Notes: generated from the sequence alone by a model not told the origin. Counted from the first letter of the stretch, positions 1 through 11,239 are shown. The stretch: DNA of 64,000 nt from Branchipolynoe longqiensis (GCA_030323885.1 CM059188.1:116659974-116723973); one strand, 5' to 3'. Made by a program: numbers and translations.

Positions 1-440
1 TTGCTGGAGTAACTAGTTGGTTGGTCAGCAGCCCTGTTTCAGAGACAATGTTGCAGGAGTAACTAGTTGGTTGGTCAGCAGCCCTGTTTCAGAGACAATG
101 TTGCGGGAGTAACTAGTTGGTTGTTCAGCAGGCCTGTCTCAGAGACAATGTTGCAGGAGTAACTAGTTGGTTGGTCAGCCACCCTGTCTCAGAGTGTTGC
201 GGGAGTAACTAGTTGGTTGTTCAGCAGCCCTGTTTCAGAGACAATGTTGCGGGAGTAACTAGTTGGTTGTTCAGTAGCCCTGTTTCAGAGACAATGTTGC
301 GGGAGTAACTAGTTGGTTGTTCAGCAGCCCTGTTTCAGAGACAATGTTGCGGGAGTAACTAGTTGGTTGTTCAGCAGCCCTGTCTCAGAGACATTGTTGC
401 GGGAGTAACTAGTTGGTTGTTCAGCAACCCTGTCTCAGAG
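1..440. repeat. 50-bp minisatellite, about 9 copies
   Basis: A head-to-tail array with a 50-bp period (copies start at 1, 51, 101 and 151, then with small deletions). Each unit holds a GGAGTAACTAGTTGGTTG core followed by CAGCAGCCCTGTTTCAGAG. Copies differ by only a few bases, so the array is young. It lies in the intron directly downstream of the splice donor at 491 of the minus-strand coiled-coil gene. Confidence 0.95.
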
Positions 441-491
441 GGGGTATGGGAGTAACTTAATGTTTTGGGTGCTGGCGTCGGTTCCACTTAC

Positions 492-713
492 CCAGGGTGC
501 AGCAGGCACAAGCAGGGTTAGGTCGAGCAGGTCTTGGGTGACTGTGTTCAGCTGATTGCAGGCATCGGACACAGTCACTCCGAGACGCCGATACACAGCG
601 GCTGGAACTTCCTTATTCACCTTCGAACTGTCATTCCGCGACACACTGTTGAGGCCTTGTTTTACAGCCACCAGCTTCTTGTAGAGCTGTGCAAGTTGGC
701 TCTCCAGCTTACT
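492..713 (-). CDS. Coiled-coil gene, last visible exon
   Basis: 222 nt, 74 codons, phase 0 to 0. The acceptor is GCGTCCTGTAG and the donor TGG|GTAAGTGG. It encodes a short heptad start, a Ser/Asn-rich linker and a leucine-rich helix ending LTLLVPAAPW. The intron behind it begins with the minisatellite. Confidence 0.78.
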
Positions 714-3700
714 CTACAGGACGCAACGTTGTAATACTGAATACAGTGCATCTCCCATACTACACATAATATGCGTGTTTACAGAATTTTGGCAAGGATC
801 AACATTTTAGACTCGAAACTTTTCACACTTTTTTTTGTGGGTATGTGTACATTAATTGATTAAGCAGGATAAATTTCAATCATGAGCAATTTATCTTCCC
901 CATTCTACTGCTCCTTACCCTATCCTAGTACATGCTGAGAATCAGGCTAGCATAAATTGTTAAATCATTGATTTGACTCAGCCAGGGTTCGAACCCAGAG
1001 GTTTGAATTCGAAAATGGTTGTGGTTAACCATTGCGCAATGCTAGCAAACTCACTAGGTTCCACAAACTGAGAGTGAGGTGTTAATATTGGAGGTGGATG
1101 GGGTGGATGGGGCAGTGACACCCACTGCTACAAGAATGGGTCATGTGGGTTAGCTCTCATTGTACCTCAATCACAGTGGCGATGACAATGAATGACATGG
1201 GCGAGGTTCTATGCAGATCAATATCAGGGATGAAAGTGGTCTCTGGGCAAAAAAAAGGAAGGAAATCTAGGCCTACGGTTTGTTTGTTGTTGTTTTACGT
1301 CCTAGCAACATCTAAGGTCATATCAGGACGGGTACTGACTTGTGACAGTGCGCACTCATGGCGACTTTATAGTGCTGTCCCACTGGGAAACCAGGCCGTC
1401 GGCACAATGACCTGGTATCCCACTCAGTCACATTATCCTGACACTGAGCACACCAGTCCTTGCCCTATCCTAATAATGCCGAGCGCCTGGCTAGGAAGCA
1501 ACAAGTATCAATTTTAAAGTCATTGGTTTGACTCGACCGGGACTCGAACCCACGACCCCACGATCTACCAGCACGGGAGATGGACGCTCTAACTCATTCG
1601 GCCATCCCGTCTGGTCTCTAGGCCTACGGTGATATTATCTGCAAATCGACAGCAAATTTCCACGAATATGCGGATATTCTCCCAGCACTGTCAGGGAATC
1701 GCCGAAAATTCCTGGAAGTCAGCTTTCCAAAATATTGATATAAACTGACAGTGCTGCAGCATTTGAACAACGTATTAGCATACACTTATAATGCAGCGGT
1801 GTTTTAACAACGTATTAGAATACCCTGATAGTGCAGCAGCGTTTGAACAACATTTTAGCATACACTGATATTGCTACGGGATTGCAGTAACAGTTAAAAT
1901 CCTGGAAATCCACACAATCACAGAGATCTTTCATCCCCGCAATATAGAATCCCTAAAGGTCTAGTCGCCTTACGCTACATTTAGAGAGCTACCTCAATAG
2001 CAGACGGGTGAAGTGGTTGCGAGTAGGAAACTCACCACGTGCTTAAGGTTAAGATGCTCCAGCTTCCCACTACAGACGTCCATCAGTGTCACCGGTTCCC
2101 ACGGCGTCTGTTTGATGAACTTGTCCATCAGCAACAAGGGTCGCTCCAGCTTCTCAGGACTGGAGTTCTGTAACAAGTTCAGCTCGTGTCTATTTTATAT
2201 TGTATATTACGAGAAAATGTATTTAATAAATCAATTGTATTTGCACATGTCAGCAGGTGGGCGTTGGTGGTCGGGCGCTAGAAACTTTTGTCCCCGACTG
2301 GAGACAATCCGTTATTGCCGGATATAGCCTTCATGGCCTGAGTGGATTTGAGGGCCGAATAATGGAGGAAGAAGCCGAGTTAGATAAACATCATAGAAGC
2401 CATTATTGCGGCAATAATGTGTTTATTTACAAATTCATTGACCGTTCAGATCATAAGTTTTGATCAGTAAAACTTGTCAGCATATCACTGTCCAGCAAAG
2501 GACAAAGAGTTAAATATAACAGATACCACATTGATCGGTTTCGCTTTATTGAACAGGGCATTGCAATGCACCCAAGAGAATATGCCATTAAAACAGTTCA
2601 GATGTTCAATCAGGGTTAATACCCATTTTGACATTTCAAATTCCAAGACTTTCGAGGATCTTTAAGTGCAAAATTCCAGGACATTTTAAAGACATTTATT
2701 AAATTAAAGTACCCATTCATATATTCACAGTCAATAGTCACTTTGTAAGATGTGAAGTGTAAATAAGCATCTTTTTAAAAACAAAAATGAAAAGCATAGT
2801 TTTAATATAAAAATTAAGAGACAAAAATCACTTTAAATACAAAACATCACCGATTAAAGCTTTGGTACGTTGATGAATATAGACATACAAACAAAATACA
2901 CTCATGATTTTTCCATTTTCAAGAATTTCCAAGACTGGAAAATCCTATAATCTTTAAGCATTATCAAATCCCATGACTTTCCATGACCCGTACGAAGCCT
3001 GTCAACAGGTACACTCACCTCAATGTTCTTGTACAACTTAACTCTCGCAGACTCTGCGGACTCAACAATGCTGTTGACCTGTGCTCGTGGAATGGAAATA
3101 CTGCCCACACTCGCACCCACAGCCTTTTCTTTTTCTAGTGACGACCTAAGAAGATTTATTTTTATTACCATAAGGTTGGTTATTTGAGTTTCGAGGTACA
3201 ATTGATTAAATAAAAAATCTGAGGCGAAATGGACCAATAACCGGTAGCCGAAGCGACACCTGGAGGGAAGGAGGGGAAAGGAGCTGCTTAGGTCTAGACC
3301 TCTAACTCTCCAGGCCGCACACCAACCTCCAGGAACCCAAACAACAAGGCGCATATAATCAGGAGGCTACAGGAGTAATAAATGAGGAAAACAACAATAG
3401 AAGCAGGATAATTACATTCATAACAATATTCGCATAATACATGATATCTTAGGCTTGGTTGGTTGGTTGTTGGAGTTTAACGTCCTGGCAACATCTTAGG
3501 TCATATCAGGATGGAACCGACTTGTGACAGTGGGCACTCATGGCGACTTCATAATGCTGCCCCACTGGGAAATCAGGCCACCAGCACCATGACCCAATAT
3601 CCCACTCAGTCACATTATCCTGACCCTGAGCTAACCAGTCCTTGCCCTATCCTATTAATGCTGAGTGCCAAGCTAGGAAGCGAAAAGCATCAATTTTGTA

Positions 3701-6164
3701 AGTCATTGTGTAAAATTTCCCGATATTTAGACTTTTGAGGATGGTGTGAACTAGTCTATGGTAATTACAATTGTTAAATAAAAAGGTAAATGGTATATAA
3801 AGTCAGAGGCATTAAGGTATAATGTGGTGCTGGTGATCCTTTACTGAGTTAGATAGACATTGCCTAGTTATAGACAGTGTGAGAGGGGCACTACTTTTAG
3901 TGTGACAGAGCCTTGGGAGCTCTGCTCACATAACCCCTCCCCCTCCCCCCCCAATTGTTATTTACAGATCACTGCACACCCAGACACAACAGGGCACTGT
4001 AGCCATAAACAACCAAGGCTTGGATACGGGCAGGTTGGATGTTCATTGGTTGGTTACAGAATGCCTAGTGCTGATTCGAGGAGCTGATCAGGTGTGACAG
4101 CCATCTTGGATTCATGAGACTCTATAATAATATAACAAGCAAGCGCCTTCGGGTTCCTTCTGCACACTCTATACTCTGCCTTTCTTCTACTTGCCTGTAG
4201 TGATTTCCTATTTAGCCTGCCTACACAACCACAGCTGCCGGCCGTCGACTTTACAATTGGTTCGCGAATCGAACTATCCATCTCCCGCATGCGAGGCCGG
4301 CGCTCTACCGATTCGGCCACCGCACCCGGTGCCACATCTTAGTCTGTCATGTTCATAAAGATAAGCAAAGTTGGTGTCAGGAATACAAAAGGAAAGCTCA
4401 CCTCGCACTGTCAGCAATGTTCGCGAGCGCATTCTCCACATCCATGAGCGTGGCTGCGCGCGTACCCTGCGCAGTCGCCATGACGACCACCTGACGCTCC
4501 AGTTGGATCACCTGTGCCTTGAGCGCCATCACGCGGCGTTCATCATAGTGCTCGTGGCCTGCCTCCCGCACCAACTGGTGGTACATGATGCTACGTGGAC
4601 ATTCACAGCATCAAGTCATTCCAAGCATGCAGCATCAATTGTGGATCATCAATCACAGAGTCCTTACACACGTGAAGATATGGAATTCAAGTCTATTTCA
4701 AGGCTGTTTTTGATAGGAATTCAAGACTATTTTTCATTTGGATTTCACGCAAAAATAACAATGACAAAAAGCGATTTCGGACTAATTTAGATCAGTGGGG
4801 ACACGTGGTTTTGTGACATATAAATGCTCGACAACAAAACACACACACACGCGCAAGCGCACATGCACGCACAGACATGTGGATGAATAGCAGCATAGCA
4901 TGACCTTTTCCCACCGAGTGTCCATATTATTCAATTCCCTGCCAAGATTACTATACTCATTGGGTTTCTATAATAGGTATTTTAGGAATACAATAACAAT
5001 TATAAATACAAAATTGACTGATCCCACACACACGGCTCCTTGATTGGAGACCAGACAAAGAAAGATTTCTTAGATGGATGCCAAAAAAATAGAACAATAG
5101 CAGATCTCTCAGCATTGTATGGGGAAAGATTTGCCAGTAATTATACCTGCACTGGTGAGTTTATGCCCTCAAGTAGTTCACTAGGCATCTCTCAACACTG
5201 ACCTCGATTGCACTTGAAGGTGGAAAGTGTAAAATCGGTCAATAAAGGCAGTGCCTGAATTAACTTATTATTTGCACACAAAAATAGACCTACATGCCTA
5301 TTCACCACTGATACAGCATCACTTACCTGATTTCAGATAGATCACTTCTTAACTTTTTATTTTCTTCTCGCAATGCCTGAAATATTTAGTAACAAGCTAT
5401 GTAACTGCTATTTTTACGACAGGTGAGATAGATTAAGTAGATTCATTTTTTATTATGGCTTATTTTTTAGTTCCATGACTTGCCTAGAGCGAACACCCCA
5501 ATCCACACAGAAAGGGCCCAGCAAAACATAACCTCACTAATGAATAAGACAAGAATTTCTACAATTCTCTTTACAATTAACTTCTATACTAAAACAAAAA
5601 TGCTTGATCGGTTTCTAAATACTTCACATTAATCCTTGTTTATGCAATAGTTCTACAATTTTTCTTTAGTGATAAATCCCAATCTTGACTCAAATCCATA
5701 TCTGAGTGAATTTGATGTTTTAATTGACGCATACCTTATTTTCTGTCTTAAGTTAATAGTTACATCTGGCCTATTTGGAAAGTTTTATTAGCAATTGAAT
5801 ATAAATAAACTGATATTCAAAGAATTCAGAAAATATCATAATTCGCTAATTTGCTTAGAAAAGGAATTGGAGGAATAACCTCACGATAGAACAAGGTAGG
5901 AAATTATACCACCATCTCACTTTCCAGCACTTAGTTGGTCATATGCACAGATAATTCATTTAAAGCTGTGTTAGATAGTATTTTGTGGAGCACAGTTCAT
6001 ACTTTAGGTAAAGATTTATTTTACCCCAATTCGTCTCTCAGCCTTGGCAAGAGCAGCACTGTTAGTGCCCAGCGTACCGCATGTGTCTACTGGAGAGTCG
6101 GTCAAAGACAGGTTGCTGTCGATCCCCAATCGCATAGATGGAGACTTCTTCATCCTGAGGCACC
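492..6164 (-). CDS. Coiled-coil protein gene, six exons seen, 3' end outside the window
   Basis: I do not recognise this protein. Six minus-strand exons (6025-6164, 5327-5376, 4402-4590, 3019-3145, 2036-2167, 492-713) have AG acceptors and GT donors, and five successive joins keep one open frame of about 286 codons. The 5'-most exon starts in phase 2, so there is at least one more exon upstream. The last exon ends at a GTAAGT donor (491), so the gene continues beyond base 1. Heptad-like stretches occur where exons 1 and 2 join (ALAKAERRIGALREENKKL), in exon 3 (LKAQVIQLERQVVVM) and at the start of exon 6 (SKLESQLAQLYKKL). The tail is more globular (VTQDLLDLTLLVPAAPW). Introns carry SINEs and MITEs. 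A centrosomal or cytoskeletal scaffold is possible, but that is only a guess from the coiled coil. Confidence 0.75.
888..1056 (-). mobile_element. tRNA-derived SINE, truncated
   Basis: Read on the minus strand there is a tRNA-like head (A-box-like GCGCAATGGTTAACC, B-box GGTTCGAACCC near 988) followed by the shared SINE body (GAGTCAAATCAATGA, then a GATAGGGTAAGGA-like run). The tail is missing. Confidence 0.65.
1221..1945. mobile_element. MITE with ATCAGGGATGAAAG ends, split by a SINE
   Basis: The left end reads ATATCAGGGATGAAAGTGGT and the right end GATCTTTCATCCCCGC, which is its inverted complement. A related copy lies at 31505-31872. The SINE at 1272-1617 is inserted inside: the same TCTCTGG/TCTAGGCCTACGG motif is found on both sides of it. 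No coding capacity is seen. Confidence 0.7.
1272..1617 (-). mobile_element. Full-length tRNA-derived SINE
   Basis: On the minus strand: a tRNA-like head with A-box (ATGGCCGAATGAGTTAGAG) and B-box (GGTTCGAGTCCC), then the body motif GGCTCAGTGTCAGGATAATG..., and a tail ending TTACGTCCTAGCAACATC near 1300 followed by (GTT)n. The same family occurs at 3461, 20690, 21372, 23830 and 45612. The conserved middle resembles the central domain of widespread invertebrate SINEs (recall, not checked). Confidence 0.85.
2036..2167 (-). CDS. Coiled-coil gene, exon
   Basis: 132 nt, phase 0 to 0. The acceptor is ACTTGTTACAG and the donor GTG|GTGAGT. It starts NSSPEKLERPLLLMDKF. Another AG further upstream would put the exon out of frame with the previous one, so this acceptor was chosen. 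Confidence 0.72.
3019..3145 (-). CDS. Coiled-coil gene, exon
   Basis: 127 nt. The acceptor is AAATCTTCTTAG and the donor GAG|GTGAGTG. Its first base completes an Arg codon. It encodes a segment with SISIPRAQVNSIVESAESAR and ends in phase 0. Confidence 0.75.
3461..3706 (-). mobile_element. tRNA-derived SINE, head missing
   Basis: The body and 3' tail of the same SINE family (TTTAACGTCCTGGCAACATC, then the CCCACTCAGTCACATTATCC body) without the tRNA head. It lies in the intron between the exons at 3019 and 4402. Confidence 0.8.
4107..4335 (-). mobile_element. tRNA-derived SINE, second head type
   Basis: The minus strand reads GGTGCGGTGGCCGAATCGGTAGAGCG (A-box) and TAGTTCGATTCGCGAACC (B-box-like), followed by a short body unlike the main family. 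This is tRNA-like, but no intact cloverleaf is expected because the sequence continues as a SINE body. Confidence 0.6.
4402..4590 (-). CDS. Coiled-coil gene, exon with heptads
   Basis: 189 nt. The acceptor is CCACGTAG and the donor AG|GTGAGC. It starts in phase 2 and ends in phase 2. It encodes 62 residues beginning IMYHQLVREAGHEHYDERR and then a leucine/valine heptad region. Confidence 0.78.
4600..5320. other. Intron, no gene seen
   Basis: An intron of the coiled-coil gene. It holds short CA/CG dinucleotide repeats near 4840-4875 and otherwise AT-rich DNA in which I see nothing. Confidence 0.6.
5327..5376 (-). CDS. Coiled-coil gene, 50-nt exon
   Basis: A 50-nt exon between ATATTTCAG and CAG|GTAAGTG. 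It encodes ALREENKKLRSDLSEI plus two bases of a serine codon that the first base of the next exon completes. It is too short to be found as an ORF. Confidence 0.75.
6025..6164 (-). CDS. Coiled-coil gene, first visible exon
   Basis: 140 nt. The acceptor is CTTTCCTGTAG before 6164 and the donor GGG|GTAAAA after 6025. It enters in phase 2 and leaves in phase 0. Two frames look protein-like; I chose the one without a stop, because it joins the next exon as a continuous coiled coil. The first two thirds are Ser/Thr/Asp-rich and probably unstructured. Confidence 0.65.
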
Positions 6165-6431
6165 CTACAGGAAAGATCTTTGGCTTAAATATGATCGTAA
6201 ACAATATTCTAAAGAAACTCATTCGGGAACTGGGATTTGTGATAAAGTTATGCTACTTAATCAGTAGAAACTAAGTAGTAGACTTTTGAAAACATGTAGA
6301 TTTGTATTCCTAGCATCATATTTTCTTAGGAATGCTAATACTGCTACCCTCCTCAATCCGGTGACTGTCTGAACCATAATAGTAGTGTTACTTCACCGTA
6401 ACATTTTCAGTTAAAATCCCGGCAGAGATTA

Positions 6432-6986
6432 CCCTAGATAAACGATTGACCGCTGACGCTGTATCAGTGGAGAAAACCAACCCCATGTAAAGGTTGGAGA
6501 AAAAGTTGGGAAATGAAATCATAAATTCCCAATCTAAGAAGCTAAATATATTCTTCACTCAACTGGATGTATTTACCCACACTTTTGAGCTTTATAAGAT
6601 AATTAAATGCATAGATGTATGAAGTTTAAAGTCTGGATTGACATATCCACATGTCAGCCATTTTGGTAGAGTCCATGATAGGTCATTTTCATTGCCTGAG
6701 GTAGTCAGGTGGTACAGTTCATTCAAATATAGAGGATTTATTTCATCACTTCAAATTGATTTTGTATCAACATGCCTTGATATTATATGATTTGAACACT
6801 CTAGAGTGTATATGTTGAGGGAAAACATATACACTTGGATTGTAGTTATTGAATGTTTATCAACATACGGTAGGACTGCCAAACTAAGCCTTTCTAAGGC
6901 CATGAATATCCAGACACGTTTTCTCCAACTTTTACATAGGGATGCAATTCACCACTAATACAGCGTCAGCGGTGAATCTTTTAATC
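6432..6986. mobile_element. 555-bp MITE with long TIRs
   Basis: The left end (CTAGATAAACGATTGACCGCTGACGCTG..., with CATGTAAAGGTTGGAGAAAA further in) matches the inverted right end (TTTTCTCCAACTTTTACATAGGG ... CAGCGTCAGCGGTGAATC..., AATCTAGG). The TIRs are roughly 60-75 bp and imperfect. The TAGATAAA-plus-GATTCAC ends resemble the foldback elements at 33.7-34.9 kb. Confidence 0.75.
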
Positions 6987-6989
6987 TAG

Positions 6990-7865
6990 GATGACCCTAG
7001 ACACATTCTTATAAATTTCTACCAGTGCTGTTAATCACTTAATGTTACTGGCTATTATTATTAATCTAAACTATTATTAGGTACGGATGAACATAGTCCA
7101 AGAAGTCCGATGTTCTGAGTATCCTCACACTAGTGTACCCAACTAAGCAGAGATGTTCGCATCCATACAACGTGTTACTGAGATACAAAGAGAATTCAAA
7201 TGACTGAACAAGCATACCAACAAACTATCTATCTCCGACTGAAATGCAGGCAATCAAATAACTTATCAGCAGCTACTGTTTGGTAAGACAACACCAACAC
7301 TACAGCTGGCCAGCTTATATTAAATAAATAAAAAAAGAAGTTGTGCGCCAATAGCCCCCTCCAAACAACCCTTTTTTTCTTTTGCAATTTTATTTAAACA
7401 AATAAATACTCCATGTGTGGTTGTAAAGACCAACATTAGATAGTTATGTCAGATACCGATAAGGGCTCGTCGGTCACCATGTCTATAGTAAAATGTTCCT
7501 GCATTTTCACCATTCTGGCCTTGATTAAAGTACTTTCGCATTGGAATATTTTCATAAATTTTATATCACTGGAAAGAACAATGTGGAAAGAACAATGTGG
7601 CAATGGTCACAGTTTATTAAAATGGTGAATCCAGACTAAATTTAACAATTAAGCCGACATTAGAAATGCCATAACTTTCTCCCCTATTAAGACATTTCCA
7701 AAAAATACAACAGATTTGAGTTTGTCTTAGCAAGATCTGTTGAAAGAACATAAATTTATACTGTTTGTTGTGTTTTGAAATTTTAGCTGATCTGCCTACA
7801 TTAGATTAGTAGCAAATCAGTCAATTTCTGTGATGGACTTATGGGTAATTCCATTAGATTAGAAT
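6990..7865. other. Gene-free AT-rich stretch
   Basis: I see no convincing coding sequence, RNA gene or repeat structure. Short ORFs here are random. Confidence 0.5.
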
Positions 7866-7869
7866 GTTA

Positions 7870-8880
7870 TAGTAGGTATGTGCACGTCCGCGCGCTACGC
7901 GACAGCCGTTTCTGACTTTATTTCAACACTCAAACTCCACCTTCTATATATCTTGGGTAGCTTTAAAAAGTAGATGGACATTTAAAATCTGTTATTAATT
8001 GACCATTGTGTGAAGTTTCATGATGCTGTAAGGTCGAAAAGGTACTTTGCTAGGTCCCCAAAGTTTCAGCGTTATAAGATCAACCATATCAATGACAACT
8101 GAAAATCCACAAATATGTCACTAATGTGTGCATTTACTTTTATTCTAACGGGTGGAATCGACAGAGGAGATGGGCATCTACTTACACTGACAATTGTATT
8201 TAGATATCTCAATTATTTAGGAAGTTAGAACAAAAAATGACTAAATTATTAAATATATAGGTTTTGGGTCACACACTTGTAATGCTAAAACATTAAAACA
8301 AAGGAAGAAAACTTAATGTTTCATGGATATATGATAGTTCTACTAGACTTACTTGTAAGTTGACGTATTAATGAGATTCTTATGAATCTACCAATACAAA
8401 GGTAAGGATGAAAGTAGTTACAATGGACCCATGGATATACTCATTAAACAATGAGAAATTTCTATTTATATAACCTCCTTCTAAATCACTAATGTATTCA
8501 TTTAGTTTTATTTTAATGGCATATACCCTCAGTCACTTTTATTTTAATGGGTGAAATCAACAGCGCAGCTAGGGATCTACTTACACCAAAAATTTCAGTG
8601 AGATATATCGATTATTAAGCAAGTTAGAACAAGAATTGACTAAATATCTAGATTTTGGGTCACACACTTGTAAAGTTGTAATGCTAAAGCATCAAAATAA
8701 TGGCAGGAAATTACCCCTCATTACCCAAATTGAAATAGCTCTAGCACGCTTAATAATCAACCGATTGACACAATTGTTGGATTTTCTTGTATGGTTTTCA
8801 AAGCCCTTTCGAACAATGCATTCATTTTCAGATAGGTGTGGTTTGAAAATGTTGTCCACATTGCTAGTTATAGCTTAGAC
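7870..8880 (+). repeat. 1-kb dispersed repeat, copy 1
   Basis: It begins near GTGCACGTCCGCG and runs to GTGGTTTGAAAATGTTGTCC. It is nearly identical over long stretches to 37100-38265, and its right half is found inverted at 61445-61976. An internal sub-repeat (GATTTTGGGTCACACACTTG) occurs twice, about 400 bp apart. Non-coding, type unknown. Confidence 0.85.
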
Positions 8881-9538
8881 TTTAGACATTCAATTAAAAA
8901 TATATAGTTTTTAAACTTATCAGTTGTAGACTCTACTGTAATTGATATGTTAAAAATGTATTCAAATAGGATCATTTTCAAACTGTTAACACTACAAATG
9001 CCAATGGTCCGAATGTACATAACATAGCTATACCAGCAATTCTGCCCAGGAAGGAGACGGCGTTTACGTCAGTGGAGTTATTCAGTTGAGCGAACAATAG
9101 TTTCTATTCCAGAACTATCATATCAAACTCAAATCCAGAGTAGTGTACTTCTTATTAGAAGTCATAATGCTGGAAAAGTACATCTAAATACTCCACTGGT
9201 TTCTCTCGGAAGCAAGAACTTAGTTTACTTCACTGAGTTGTAAACAAACACATAAGCGAGGTAAAACAATCCTACCACAACAAACCTATCTGAGCGATAA
9301 CTGGGGTTCCGAACCACATAAACTATCATTTTCCTCTCCTGTGTGAAGAGTTCTAAAGTCCACCAGTAACTTACCGTCGATGTACGCGCCCCGTACTTGC
9401 AGTACTCGGGTGAATAAACTTTGGTCCTTTTATTTATGAAGTGTTTTTGTACAAAAAAACCTCATTTTACAGTCAGCCATTTGTAACATGACATATGGGA
9501 CATGGTTGAATTGAGAGCCTAAAAATATAATAAAACAT
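8881..9538. other. Gene-free stretch with one foldback-type end
   Basis: AT-rich and non-coding. Near 9388-9415 it carries the CCCCGTACTTGCAGTACTCG end motif shared with the 34-kb foldback family. A GTAAGTT donor-like site on the minus strand next to it has no supported exon. Confidence 0.45.
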
Positions 9539-10820
9539 CCCAGATAGCACACAGCCGTCGGGCCGACGTCGGCTATTGGTCGCACCGTCGCCACCGACTT
9601 TCCCCCGTCGGGCCACCGTCGGGCCTACGGTGGCATTCCGACGTTAGGTTTAAATCCCTTTCCACTTTGAGCCACCGTCGGGCCGACGGCGGTAGCCCGC
9701 CGCTGGTTTGCATTCATTTTCCACATTCGGGCCACCATCGGGCCTACGGTGGCATTCCGACGTTAGGTTTCAATCCCTTTCCACTTTTGAGCCACCGTCG
9801 GGCTACCATCGGGCCGACGGCTGTAGCCCGCCGCTGGTTTGCATTCATTTTCCACATTTGAGCCACCGTCGGGCCTACGGTGGTGTTCCGACGTTAGGTT
9901 TCAATCCCTTTCCACTTTTGAGCCACCGTCGGGCCACCGTCGGGCCGACGGCGGTAGCCCGCCGCTGGTTTGGATTGATTTTTCACATTCGAGCCACTGT
10001 CGGGCCACCGTCGGGCCTACGGCGTTGATCCGCGCATGCGCAGTTCGTTAAATATGTTTTCCAGCTTGAGTCGCCATCGGCACACGTGCGATCGTTGAGC
10101 AGCGTTCTTTTTCAACAAATAACTCCAGAAATCGGAGGAATTTTAAGGAATTATTTAACAGGTTTGTTTATTAATATGTTTAGATTATTTTGTAAAAGTT
10201 TTGTAATTTATTACGATGTATTAAAGGAATTATTCGTGTTAATACAATTTGAACTACCCGGTACGGAATGTTGACGAAGGACCGCCATCTTGGTTTTTCC
10301 GAGAAGACACTGTCACTATAGTGTCAATACGTACAGGTGCAAAATATTAGTTTTATTCAAAATTAATAGATACCAAGAACCCTAACCTTATAAATTTAAT
10401 ATAATCTTTTTGGTAACGATGTTGTCTATATGTGTACCAAGCGATGTGTTTCTACGTGGTGTGGTTGTAGAGATATTTCACTTTTTCTGTATTTCACTTT
10501 TTCTGTAGAAACAAATCGCTTGGTACACATATAGAAAACATGTTTACCAAAAAGATTATATTAAATTTATAAGGTTTTCTATTTATTTTGAATAAATATA
10601 TTGTATCGGGCCTACGGCGGCAGCCGCCATCGGGCCGACGTTGTTTTGTACAACCTCCCGCCGTCGGGCCTATGGCGGCAGCCGCCGTCGGGCCTATGGC
10701 GGCAGCCTCCGTCGAGCCGACGGCGGGAGGTTGGACAAAACAACGTCGGCCCGACGACGATTTCCACCGTTGGCCCGATGGAGAGGCCGCCGTCGGGCCG
10801 ACGGCTGTGTGCTATCTGGG
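9539..10820. mobile_element. 1.28-kb TIR element with GACGGC arrays, copy 1
   Basis: The ends are perfect inverted repeats CCCAGATAGCACACAGCCGTCGG / complement, flanked by AT on both sides (2-bp duplication). Inside, degenerate arrays of CCGTCGGGCC(T/G)ACGGYGG at 9549-10025 and 10605-10805 surround an AT-rich middle that contains a palindrome (10320-10590). No transposase is visible; the small ORFs are array translations. The second copy is at 41344-42665. Confidence 0.85.
10320..10590. repeat. Palindrome built from a dispersed repeat
   Basis: The arm with TTTTATTCAAAATTAATAG...TTTAATATAATC...TGTTTC reverses itself around 10480. The same arm recurs as a dispersed unit at 41770, 49500, 51270, 57150-58010, 58530 and 59760. 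Confidence 0.75.
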
Positions 10821-10896
10821 ATATAGTTTAATAGAATTTAATGGGGCTGTCACTTTACAAATATGCCAGCTCAAGAGTTTTTTCCACTGTCTTTCC

Positions 10897-11239
10897 CTGT
10901 CACACTACGCGTATGGCGCCAGCGTGTGCGTAACGTGTTGAAATAAATTTCAAAATAGGTCGGCATACACCAAACTTTTCACACTGCGAGGGATACAACG
11001 TACACACAACGTACACACGACGTACGTAACATGCAGAATGTATCTCTGACCTATTGAGAGCGTTCATGTGGCTCACAAAACCGTTTGCAAAACGTTTGCA
11101 TACGCTCACGGTACGCAGAACGTACCCGACATACGCCCAATGTATACATACTGTACTCCGACGTACTCCGGCGTGTTTCTCGAAAATCACATGTTGTATA
11201 CGTCGGCATACACTAGGGCTATACGTCGTAGTGTGACAG
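10897..11239. mobile_element. 343-bp MITE
   Basis: The terminal inverted repeats are CTGTCACACTACGCGTAT / ATACGTCGTAGTGTGACAG. The interior is rich in CGTACAC, CGTATG and similar motifs. ORFs on both strands are shadows of the repeats. Confidence 0.8.

Noticed and set aside
1..440. CRISPR-like array
   Set aside because: Units are contiguous and have no unique spacers; it is a minisatellite in a eukaryotic genome.
6044..6274. Plus-strand ORF MARAALLVPSVPHV...
   Set aside because: It lies antisense to the minus exon 6025-6164, whose splice sites and phase fit the next exon.
9370..9400. First exon of the coiled-coil gene at a GTAAGTT site
   Set aside because: The preceding sequence is a foldback-type repeat end and no open frame in the right phase was found.
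9667..10051. ORFs with SHRRA/PPSG repeats
   Set aside because: Translations of the GACGGC arrays in several frames at once; no codon bias.
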